64,000 nt of DNA from Ornithinimicrobium sp. F0845 (GTDB lineage Bacteria; Actinomycetota; Actinomycetes; Actinomycetales; Dermatophilaceae): positions 186,001 through 250,000 of the forward strand of contig NZ_JALKAL010000005.1 of assembly GCF_023015765.1 (NCBI RefSeq), written 5' to 3'. Positions 57,293 to 64,000 of this stretch are shown piece after piece (the stretch's first letter is position 1; every line of letters starts with the position of its first letter). The notes below the pieces were generated by a model. It did no database searches and had not been told where the DNA came from. It worked only from the letters and a program-made list of their open reading frames with translations. Position numbers and translations under genes: made by a program.

Positions 57293-58492
57293 TCACAGGT
57301 GCCGACGGCCAGCGCGGACTGCGAACTCGTCGACGGCATCGGTGATCTCCTGGCTCCACCAGTAGGTGGAGCGTGAGGAGTAGTGAGTACCTCGCATCAC
57401 CACGCCAGCGGTGAGCAAGGGGGCCATGATCCGCGGAGCGTGGGTGGGTGAGATGCCGAGTTGTTCGCTTATCCGTCGGGCGGTGAGGACCGGGTGTCGC
57501 AGTAGGAGGTCGGCGGCCAGCCAGGTGGTGGCGCCGCGCCGGGCCTTGACCCGGTCGTCCCACGACTGCCTGACGTTCCGCACCTGGTCCACCAGGACGG
57601 TGGCGTTGGCGACCGCTCTGAGGGCGCTCGTGGTGAAGAGGGTGACGACTGGTTGCGGGTCACCGGCGCGGTAGGCGTCGAGGGCGGCGTGGTAACTCTG
57701 CGTGTCGGTCAGCAGGCCCGCGGACACCGGGACGACGCCGTGCTCCACGAGGCCGTTCTCGCGGAGCATGACGTGCATGAGCGCGCGTCCCGTCCTTCCG
57801 TTGCCATCGGTGAACGGATGGATGGTCTCGAACTGGGCGTGGGTGATCGCCAGTTGCGCCAGTCGCGGCAGGTCGGGGCGGACGGCGAAGCGGGCCAGGT
57901 CGTCCAGGGCCGCGCGCACCCGCTCGTGGTGCGGGGGGATGAAGTGTGCCTCGACCGGGGTGGAGGCATGACCTCCGATCCAGACCTGCTCGGAGCGGAG
58001 GACGCCCGCCACGTGCTTCGGGTCATCCCGCATGAGTTCCTCGTGCAGGGCGAGGATTCCCGAGAGGTCGGATGAGGTGGCGGTGTCGATCGCCCTCCGC
58101 ATGGCTCGGACGTTGGCGGCCACGAGGGAGGCATTGCCCGTCCGGTCGCCGCCGGTCTCCTCGGCGAGCGCGATGTTGCGGGCCGACGAGGTGATGTGCT
58201 CGATGTCGGACGAAGCGATCGCCTCCCCTCGCAGCAGAACTGCGTCGAAGGGGGCGACGTCGTGTCCCATCCTCGTGTCGAACTTGGCGATCTCCGCGAT
58301 GGCATCCTCCGCCTCAGCCGCCACCTGCGCAGGCAAGGACGGTGTCAGTGCCTCGATCTCGGGGACGAGGGCTGCCTCATAGGAGGACTTCGAAGACGCA
58401 AGACGCTCGCGCCGCGTGAGTCCCACAGTGCCCGACCGGACCGTCCACGGACGGGACTCGGCCCGGACACGTGGCCAGGTGGGCGGTGACAT
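57293..58492 (-). CDS. Fic-family AMPylase-type protein with winged-helix domain (copy 2)
   Basis: 399 aa, ATG at 58492. Same layout as copy 1: N-terminal segment (YEAALVPEIEALTPSLPAQ), an inhibitory-helix candidate SSDIEH near residue 95 (ending in His rather than Gly/Asn, so a weaker match to SxxxE(G/N)), the Fic loop HPFTDGNGRTGR near residue 220, and a C-terminal winged helix. Catalytic residues are intact. A long inverted repeat stands directly before the start codon. The first copy lies 43 kb away. Confidence 0.85.
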   Translation of the reverse strand: MSPPTWPRVRAESRPWTVRSGTVGLTRRERLASSKSSYEAALVPEIEALTPSLPAQVAAEAEDAIAEIAKFDTRMGHDVAPFDAVLLRGEAIASSDIEHITSSARNIALAEETGGDRTGNASLVAANVRAMRRAIDTATSSDLSGILALHEELMRDDPKHVAGVLRSEQVWIGGHASTPVEAHFIPPHHERVRAALDDLARFAVRPDLPRLAQLAITHAQFETIHPFTDGNGRTGRALMHVMLRENGLVEHGVVPVSAGLLTDTQSYHAALDAYRAGDPQPVVTLFTTSALRAVANATVLVDQVRNVRQSWDDRVKARRGATTWLAADLLLRHPVLTARRISEQLGISPTHAPRIMAPLLTAGVVMRGTHYSSRSTYWWSQEITDAVDEFAVRAGRRHL

Positions 58493-58537
58493 GGCACTAT
58501 CTTACCATTTATTAACTTAACTGGTAAGATAGGTGCC
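58493..58537. promoter_or_regulatory. long inverted repeat before the second fic gene
   Basis: GGCACTATCTTACCA and TGGTAAGATAGGTGCC are inverted repeats with one gap across a 14-nt AT-rich loop, beginning at the base after the fic start codon. The central CTATCTTACCA/TGGTAAGATAG arms are perfect over 11 bp. Most likely an operator for the Fic winged helix; terminator use for the gene at 58567 is less likely because no U-tract follows. Confidence 0.65.
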
Positions 58538-58566
58538 ATCGTTCACTGACCTGTGCAAGACGGGTG

Positions 58567-59076
58567 TCACTCGCCCATCATGCAGGCCATCAGCGGCTCC
58601 ATCAGCTCGTTGCCGAACTCGTCTTCCTTGCCCTGGAAGATCAGGGAGAACATCCGGGTCAGCGTGTCCTCGTCCAGGACCTCGCCGACGCAGTCGAGCT
58701 GCTCCTCGGTCATCGAGTCATCGACGGCCATCTGCTCACGCATCATCTCCGCGGCGTCGATGCAGCCGACGATGACCTCGGCCGCGCTGTCGGCGTGCGC
58801 CTCCTCCATGACGACCGAGTCAACCGACTCGTTGACCGCGAGGTCGTCGGTGAGCATGCCGTACTCCTTGAGCTGGTCCACACCGATCTTGTCGACCAGG
58901 CCCTCGCCGACGCAGTCAGCCTGACCCTGGTCGACGACGAAGGTGTCGTCGCTCGACTCCATCATCGACTGCGCGATGGCGTCAGCGGCCTCGCCGTCGT
59001 CGCCTCCTCCACCGCCACAGGCGGCCAGCGACAGGGACAGGGCCCCTGTCACGAACAGCGCGTGCACTTTTCTCAT
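58567..59076 (-). CDS. lipoprotein, duplicated small domain
   Basis: 169 aa. Signal peptide and lipobox LAACGGGG; the mature part is acidic with repeated elements (QGQADCVGEGLVDKIGVDQLKE and TEEQLDCVGEVLDEDTLTRM), each with one Cys, suggesting two related helical modules plus a further Cys pair. No catalytic motif; function unknown. Similar actinobacterial surface proteins exist. Confidence 0.7.
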   Translation of the reverse strand: MRKVHALFVTGALSLSLAACGGGGGDDGEAADAIAQSMMESSDDTFVVDQGQADCVGEGLVDKIGVDQLKEYGMLTDDLAVNESVDSVVMEEAHADSAAEVIVGCIDAAEMMREQMAVDDSMTEEQLDCVGEVLDEDTLTRMFSLIFQGKEDEFGNELMEPLMACMMGE

Positions 59077-59285
59077 CGGATCTCCCTCTCATGCCACCCA
59101 GGTGGCGGCCCCCACGGTCGACCGGCGGCGTCGACTCGTGATGCGACATTATCGCAGGTGGAGCGACGGAGGGAAGGCAGGACGGCGGCTCTGCGGGCTG
59201 AGTGGGGATTGGGACAGGTCGGTGAGTATGACGTGCCTCCCGCCCGGTGGCTGCCAAGGGTCACCTCGGACGTTTCGCGACTTAG

Positions 59286-59772
59286 TCCTCGGCCGTGGCA
59301 TCTGCAGGAGGTCGGCGAGCAGTTGCGCGACGTCAGGGGCGTGGGTGCCGACCAGGCCGTGACCCGCGCCGGGCACGAGGTGGACCTCGCAACCAGGCAG
59401 CAGGCCGGCGACCCACTGGGCCTGATCGCGGAACCATGGGTGCGTGTCAGAACCGCCTCCACGACAGTCAGACTCGCCATACGGTCCGGGTCGAGGGCGA
59501 GCAACTCCAGGGCCACGGCTGCGCTGTAGCTCGCCCCGACGACATGGGCCTGGTCGATGCGGAGCGTCCGCAGCACGTCACGGTAGTCCTCGGGCGTCCC
59601 GGCGCACATCGACGACCCGACAACGGCCAGCGATGACCGGCTGCTGACCGAGGGTGGCGACCTCGTCGGGCACCAGCGCGGTCTGGATCAGCACCAGCGG
59701 CGCACCCGTGCCGGCCGTCCGCACCTCGACCTGGCCCCCGGTGCCGACGTGCACGAGCTGGGTGTCACCCAC
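59286..59772 (-). pseudogene. alpha/beta hydrolase broken by frameshifts
   Basis: Reading leftward, VHVGTGGQVEVRTAGTGAPL (start), then in another frame YRDVLRTLRIDQAHVVGASY with SAAVALELLALDPDRM (nucleophile elbow region), then in a third frame LVPGAGHGLVGTHAPDVAQL (catalytic His region). The pieces line up with one alpha/beta hydrolase of about 220 aa but require at least two frame changes, near 59590 and 59450. Confidence 0.65.
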
Positions 59773-59802
59773 CAGGCCAAACTAGCGCGGGGCATAGCCA
59801 GC

Positions 59803-60357
59803 TCAGCAGGTGATCTCGAAGGAGAGGACCATCGCTCCCGCCGGGTTGTAGGTCTCCAGTGTGAGGTCGGAGGCGGACGCGCCGCCGTCGGTGACCGACA
59901 CTGTCTCCAGCGGGAAGGAGAGGCCGTACTCCGTCCCTTCGTCATCCTCGCCCACGGTGATCCTGACCTCGTCCCCCTCGATGCCTGAGGTGGCGTTGAG
60001 CCGAGAGAAGTTGAAGGCCACTGACTCGCCGCTGGTGGTCACGCCCCAGGCGAGGACTAAAGCGTCGATGCTCGAGGACGGCGGGTCCTCGATCTGGCAC
60101 GTGACGTTGTTGAGGGTCACGTCCTCGCCGTCGATGGCCATGCTGCCCTGGCCGCCTCCGCCACCGGCCATGTCGGCGCTTCCCTCGTCGGCTTCGGCAG
60201 CCGCCTCTTCCTCGTCGCGGTCCCCGACTGCGGCGGCGTCAGCGTGCGAGGACTCCTCGGATGGGGTGTCGTCGTCACCGCCGCAGGCAGTGAGAGCGAT
60301 GGTGAGCGCAAAGGCGGTCGCGACCGAGACCGGCGTCCTCGTGCGGCGGTGCTTCAT
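59803..60357 (-). CDS. secreted lipoprotein
   Basis: 184 aa from ATG 60357. Signal peptide with lipobox ALTACGG, an acidic linker, then a beta-rich domain of about 105 residues starting GSMAIDGEDVTLNNVTCQIED with one Cys and a second near the end (LSFEITC), possibly a disulfide. Resembles mycobacterial-type small lipoproteins (LppX/LpqH-like build) but no family is certain. Confidence 0.72.
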   Translation of the reverse strand: MKHRRTRTPVSVATAFALTIALTACGGDDDTPSEESSHADAAAVGDRDEEEAAAEADEGSADMAGGGGGQGSMAIDGEDVTLNNVTCQIEDPPSSSIDALVLAWGVTTSGESVAFNFSRLNATSGIEGDEVRITVGEDDEGTEYGLSFPLETVSVTDGGASASDLTLETYNPAGAMVLSFEITC

Positions 60358-60531
60358 CGAAGTGCTCCTCGTGCTGTCCGGACTGTCCACATGACGCCCC
60401 GGAGTGGTCAGTTCAGGAACCCCGAACACGTGTTGAGCGACCGCTTCAGATCCCTTTCCACAGATCCTGAGTCTCTCGGTGGCACTGCGCAAGGGAATGG
60501 ACTACTCATTGCTGGCGTGCCCGCTGCTCAT

Positions 60532-61554
60532 TTACCGACTGATCCACTGCCGCCGTCGGGCGCCACTCTCGTGGTTGTGCCGAGCCAGCTCGGCGAGGAC
60601 CGCCTCGACCCGCTCCTCCTGCGACCCGCGCACCTCCACCCACGGCACCGACTGAGCGCCCAGCACCTCCCGAAACCGCCCAGTCATCCATCCGCGCAGG
60701 TGCTCGCCGTCGCGCATCCCGTCCTGGACGAACGGGATGTCGTCGGACGTCAGCACGTACAGGGCAGGAGGGCGGGAGGCGGCCAGCGCCTCGACCGAGG
60801 GAGACCGACCACCGACGTACCGCTCGTGCCACACGGTCGTGGCCAGGACATCGGTGTCACAGACCAGCCAGGGCACGGGAGTATGCCGTGCTGCCAGGTC
60901 CTCGCGCCGCGCCTGTTCGCGGGCGATCAGGTCGAACTCGGCCGTGTGCCACGGCGCCGAGAGCCCACCGGGTCGCAGCCAGGACCACTCACGGCCGAAC
61001 TCCGGCAGCCACGAGCAGCCCAGCGCCTCGGCCAGGTCCAATGCCAGGGTCGTGGTCCCGGTCGACTCCGCACCGAGCACCACCACCCGCCGGGTCAGCC
61101 ACGCCCGCACCGGCGCGGGCAGCGCCCACCAGTGGCCGGCCACATCGGCCCGGACGGCGGTCCCGGAGACAGGCATGGCGACCCGACCAGGGTTGACCTG
61201 CACCCAGGTGGCGCCGAGGCGCCGAGCCAGCTCCGCGCCATACTCATCGCTGGTGAACGCCGCGTCGACCGGCTCCTCCAGCAGCGACTCGATGACCGCC
61301 ATGTGCGCGTCCCAGGCGGCGGGGGAGTCGAAGTCGACCTCCGCCTCGTCCATCCCGCCGACGACGTTGACCTCGGGGTGCTCCTCGCGGATCCAGGCGA
61401 CGCGCACGTCAAGCGGGATCGTCTCGGCCGAGCTGGCCAGCACCTGCACGGTGAGCCGCTCGCACTGCGCGCTGGCGGTGCGGATCAGCAGCTGGTGGCC
61501 GGCGTGGAAGGGATAGAACTTGCCCAGCACCAGCCCGTGACCGAAGCACCTCAT
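60532..61554 (-). CDS. NadR-like NMN adenylyltransferase with kinase-like domain
   Basis: 340 aa, ATG 61554. N-terminal nucleotidyltransferase: GKFYPFHAGHQLLI (HxGH motif) and the closing PVSGTAVRADVAGHW, which would make NAD from NMN and ATP. C-terminal P-loop domain (residues about 165-340) begins VVLGAESTGTTTLALDLA: the Walker Lys expected in nicotinamide-riboside kinases is a Thr here. Overlaps pnuC by four bases. Suggests uptake and conversion of nicotinamide riboside or NMN. Confidence 0.85.
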   Translation of the reverse strand: MRCFGHGLVLGKFYPFHAGHQLLIRTASAQCERLTVQVLASSAETIPLDVRVAWIREEHPEVNVVGGMDEAEVDFDSPAAWDAHMAVIESLLEEPVDAAFTSDEYGAELARRLGATWVQVNPGRVAMPVSGTAVRADVAGHWWALPAPVRAWLTRRVVVLGAESTGTTTLALDLAEALGCSWLPEFGREWSWLRPGGLSAPWHTAEFDLIAREQARREDLAARHTPVPWLVCDTDVLATTVWHERYVGGRSPSVEALAASRPPALYVLTSDDIPFVQDGMRDGEHLRGWMTGRFREVLGAQSVPWVEVRGSQEERVEAVLAELARHNHESGARRRQWISR

Positions 61555-62144
61555 GAGCGCACCACCTCCCGCTCGGGCACCGACTCCTGCAGAGCCCGCG
61601 CCTCCCGCCACTGCCGCAGCCCGACGACGCACAGGGTGAGGAACACGGCATACAGCACGCTGGTCAGCCACAGCCCCTTGCTGGCATAGAGCCCGATGTA
61701 GATCACGTCCGCCACGATCCACACCACCCAGTTGCCGATCCACTTGCGGCTCAGCATCAGCTGCGCGACCAGGCTCATCGTCGTGGTGACCGCGTCCCAC
61801 CCGGCGACCGTCGAGTCGGTGTGGGTGGTCAGGAGCCAGTGCAGCGCCCACGTCCCGAGGCCGATCGCGATGATCGCGGCCGGCCAGGCCCAGGACGGGG
61901 TGTCGCGGACGACGAGCCGGGTGCGGTCTGGCCCGCCGTGCAGCCACCACCACCAGCCGAGCAGCCCCAGGCCGATGTAGACCACCTGCAGCCCCGCCTC
62001 GGCGTAGAGCCCGACCTGGGTGAAGAGCACGATGAAGAAGATGTTGTTGGCGATGCCGATCGGGAACGTCCAGACGTTCTGCCGCACGACGAGCCAGACG
62101 CACAGCCCGCCGGTGACGAAGCCGGCGATCTCGGTCCAGTGCAT
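61551..62144 (-). CDS. pnuC: nicotinamide riboside transporter
   Basis: 197 aa, ATG after CTGGAGGGG. Seven or so membrane helices with PnuC features: VWTFPIGIANNIFFIVLF, QVVYIGLGLLGWWWWLHGG and the C-terminal RKWIGNWVVWIVADVIYIGLY block. PnuC imports nicotinamide riboside, trapped inside by phosphorylation. Coupled to the NadR-like gene (ATGA overlap), forming a salvage pair. Confidence 0.9.
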   Translation of the reverse strand: MHWTEIAGFVTGGLCVWLVVRQNVWTFPIGIANNIFFIVLFTQVGLYAEAGLQVVYIGLGLLGWWWWLHGGPDRTRLVVRDTPSWAWPAAIIAIGLGTWALHWLLTTHTDSTVAGWDAVTTTMSLVAQLMLSRKWIGNWVVWIVADVIYIGLYASKGLWLTSVLYAVFLTLCVVGLRQWREARALQESVPEREVVRS

Positions 62145-62170
62145 GGTGATCCCCCTCCAGGAGTGTGCCG

Positions 62171-63658
62171 TCAGCCGGCGGCGGTGGTCGGGTCACCGGC
62201 GGCGTGCTGCCGGGCGGTGTCCCAGAGGTGACCGGCCGGGTCGAAGTCGACCGCCGCGGCGATCTGGTCCTCGACCTGCGGGCCGTCGTGGCCCAGGAGC
62301 TGGGCGTAGCGCAGCGCGACCGCAGGCGTGCGGTGCTGGGCGGCGACGCAGTGCAGCAGCACGGTGCGGCCCTCGGAGCGCAGGTCGCGGACGGCGGTGG
62401 CGGCCTGGGTCAGGACATGGTCCAGGTGCTGGTTGCGGGACGGGTCGTCGTGGTCAACGATCCAGAAGACGCCGTGGTCGCTCGGGGCGACGCCCGCTGG
62501 TGCGAAGTCGTCGCTGCCGAGACGGCACAGCGACACGACCGCGTCGACGCCGAGCTCAGCGACGCGCGTCAGGTCCGTCATGGTGCCCAGCAGGACCTTG
62601 TCGTCGAACGGGTGCGGCGCGGCGAGGGAACGATCACGGCCGGTGACCATGGTCTTAGCCCGCGGCCAGGTACCGCGGCCGACGGTGCCCTGCTTCGCGG
62701 TCCGCAGCGCGAGCGCGACCAGGTCCTGCGCGCGAAGTCCGGGCCAGCCGTGCACCAGACGGGTCCAGCGGAACGGGAGGGCGGAGGCGCCGTAGCGCGC
62801 GCCGAGCAGCGCACCGGCGATCGCCGCGACGGTGTCGGTGTCGTGCCCGATCTGGATGGCGGCGGTCAGGGCCGCGCCCACGTGGTCCGGCCCGCTGACG
62901 GCGCGGCCGGAGTGCACGATCGCGGACCAAGCCGCCTGCAGCGCGACGACCGTGAAGCCGTTGTTGCGGAACGTTCCCGGTGCCTTCGTCTCGGCCTCGT
63001 CGATCCAGCTCGCCCACTGGTCGCGGCGCTCGCCGGGCAGCAGGTCCAGACCGCCGGTCAGGTCGAGCCGCCCCTCGAGCACGGCGACGCGGATCGCCTC
63101 GCACCACAGCACGCACGAGTCGCCGGCGAGCGGGTCGGCGTGGGTCAGCTCGGCCACCGCACGGGCCGCTGAGGTGGTGGCCTCACGGTCCTCGAGCCGG
63201 GTGAGTCCGACGGTCCCGGTACGCATCAGCGCGCCGTTGCCGGCTGTGCGACCGGTCCGTTCGTGCAGTGCCCGCGCAACCGAGGTCATGCGCTCGGCGA
63301 GCGACACGGCCTCGGCGCCAGCGCCTCGACGGACCTCGCGCAGGACGGAGGCGGTCTGGACGCCGACGTCGGCTGGGCGTGAGTCCCACCAGGTCAGGAA
63401 CTGCTCGGCCACCTGGTCAAGCCCCTCACTGCTGTCCCGTGCGATGCCGGCGGCGGCGACCTGCGCGATGCACACGGCCATCTGGGTGTCGTCGGACCAC
63501 TCGCCCGGGGCGAACGGACCCAGCCCGCCGCCGAGCATCTGCGGCTCATTGGCCGGGGGAGCAGCGAACTCGTAGGGCACGCCGAGCGCGTCCCCGACAG
63601 CCTGGGTCAGGAGCACGCCGGCCGCGCGGTCGTGCTGTGCAGTGCTGAGTCTCGTCAT
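62171..63658 (-). CDS. ADP-ribosylglycohydrolase fused to a Cys-phosphatase (DSP-like) domain
   Basis: 495 aa from ATG 63658 with AAGGAG upstream. Residues about 1-345 are an ADP-ribosylglycohydrolase (DraG) fold with the metal motif WSDDTQM near the start, GNGALMRTG and GHDTDTVAAIAGALLG. Residues about 365-480 form a dual-specificity-type phosphatase with LGVDAVVSLCRLG and the signature HCVAAQHRT (Cys437, CX5R). One protein could thus remove ADP-ribose and dephosphorylate a related product. It heads the operon with pnuC and the NadR-like gene, and diverges from a Nudix regulator. Confidence 0.88.
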   Translation of the reverse strand: MTRLSTAQHDRAAGVLLTQAVGDALGVPYEFAAPPANEPQMLGGGLGPFAPGEWSDDTQMAVCIAQVAAAGIARDSSEGLDQVAEQFLTWWDSRPADVGVQTASVLREVRRGAGAEAVSLAERMTSVARALHERTGRTAGNGALMRTGTVGLTRLEDREATTSAARAVAELTHADPLAGDSCVLWCEAIRVAVLEGRLDLTGGLDLLPGERRDQWASWIDEAETKAPGTFRNNGFTVVALQAAWSAIVHSGRAVSGPDHVGAALTAAIQIGHDTDTVAAIAGALLGARYGASALPFRWTRLVHGWPGLRAQDLVALALRTAKQGTVGRGTWPRAKTMVTGRDRSLAAPHPFDDKVLLGTMTDLTRVAELGVDAVVSLCRLGSDDFAPAGVAPSDHGVFWIVDHDDPSRNQHLDHVLTQAATAVRDLRSEGRTVLLHCVAAQHRTPAVALRYAQLLGHDGPQVEDQIAAAVDFDPAGHLWDTARQHAAGDPTTAAG

Positions 63659-63668
63659 GTCATTCTCC

Positions 63669-63728
63669 TTCTCGTCGATCTGACGAAAGCATGTCATCCA
63701 TCTCTGTCAATCGTCAAATCGACGAGAA
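63669..63728. promoter_or_regulatory. paired 18-bp operator between NAD locus and NrtR-type gene
   Basis: TTCTCGTCGATCTGACGA (63669-63686) and its reverse complement with one mismatch at 63711-63728, separated by 24 bp, fill the divergent promoter. Each arm contains GTCGAT and TGACGA, in style like NrtR sites. Control of both directions is expected. Confidence 0.78.
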
Positions 63729-63746
63729 CAAGGTACGGTCGAGGAC

Positions 63747-64000
63747 GTGGCGAAGCAGACCTACGACGCGAGCAAGTACCCGCCGTTCGCCGTGACGGCG
63801 GACCTCGTCATCTTCACGCTGCGCGAGGGGCGGCTGTGCGTGCTCCTGATCCAGCGCGGCGCGCCGCCGTTCGAGGGGAAGTGGGCGCTGCCCGGTGGCT
63901 TCACGCACGTCGACGAGGACATCGAGGAGTCTGCCTATCGCGAATTAGCGGAGGAGGCCGGCGTGGGTGAAGGCGACGTGGTCCTGGAGCAGTTGCGCAC
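63747..64000 (+). CDS. NrtR-type Nudix transcriptional regulator (partial, runs off window)
   Basis: GTG 63747, seven bases after a TACGGT -10 element; the first 84 residues are visible. Nudix fold with an intact Nudix box (GGFTHVDEDIEESAYRELAE plus EAGV, i.e. GX5EX7REUXEEXGU) preceded by FEGKWALPG. In NrtR proteins a Nudix sensor domain (ADP-ribose) precedes a winged helix, which would lie beyond the window. A plain Nudix hydrolase is the alternative. The paired operator next to it favours NrtR. Confidence 0.75.
   Translation, partial: MAKQTYDASKYPPFAVTADLVIFTLREGRLCVLLIQRGAPPFEGKWALPGGFTHVDEDIEESAYRELAEEAGVGEGDVVLEQLR

Noticed and set aside
1-64000. GTATGCCG as a KOPS-like chromosome-orienting motif
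   Set aside because: The counts on the two strands are nearly equal (18 and 17), whereas orienting motifs are strongly skewed.
1-64000. tRNA, rRNA, CRISPR, insertion sequences, prophage genes
   Set aside because: Scanned by eye for T-loop patterns, regularly spaced repeats, transposase motifs and phage structural genes; none was convincing. A covariance-model search would be decisive for RNA genes.

Overview
The window is about 70% G+C DNA from an actinobacterium. Dense gene packing, frequent GTG starts, four-base ATGA/GTGA overlaps, leaderless-looking starts, DtxR/IdeR-type iron boxes and a MenJ-like menaquinone reductase all point to Actinomycetota. Protein flavour suggests Micrococcales, perhaps the Intrasporangiaceae/Ornithinimicrobiaceae group; that family placement is inference. 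No rRNA, tRNA, CRISPR array, complete insertion sequence or prophage was seen.

Layout. 0.2-8.9 kb: a meta-cleavage pathway for homoprotocatechuate (3,4-dihydroxyphenylacetate). An FAD monooxygenase diverges from an operon of a fumarylacetoacetase-RraA fusion, a GntR/FCD regulator, HpaE, HpaD, HpaH and HpaI. 9-15.9 kb: VapBC, an acyl-CoA dehydrogenase, an ArsR-AHSA1 pair, a Fic enzyme and a menaquinone reductase-like flavoprotein. 16-20.8 kb: an iron-box-controlled ferric ABC importer followed by an AraC-type regulator. 21.4-30.4 kb: a second ArsR-AHSA1 pair with the same operator, an FAH protein, MurI, a metallo-hydrolase, NagA, an AhpD-like protein and three membrane genes including a molybdopterin oxidoreductase. 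31-32.5 kb: a siderophore uptake remnant, with an iron half-box joined to half an ATPase gene and an intact binding lipoprotein. 32.5-44.5 kb: an exporter with its regulator and 14-bp iterons, a DUF2330/M43 protease operon, a Ser/Thr kinase, a ROK regulator and a TetR-ABC export operon.

45.8-59.8 kb is an accessory zone rich in toxin-antitoxin genes and gene debris: VapB with a broken VapC, a lipoprotein with a near-identical internal duplication, a dead MazEF copy beside a live one, a frameshifted gene, a RES-type toxin with its antitoxin, a LuxR pair flanked by copies of the start of an ABC1-kinase gene, an AAA ATPase under twin palindromes, a second Fic enzyme, and an alpha/beta hydrolase pseudogene.

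60.5-64 kb is a compact NAD-metabolism locus: an ADP-ribosylglycohydrolase fused to a Cys-phosphatase domain, PnuC and a NadR-like enzyme, divergent from an NrtR-type Nudix regulator. The two sides are separated by a paired 18-bp inverted repeat.

Two window-wide patterns stand out. The 8-mer GTATGCCG/CGGCATAC occurs about 35 times by eye, against roughly 2 expected from composition. Several genes end in short tandem duplications of 14-32 nt whose units are unrelated to each other.
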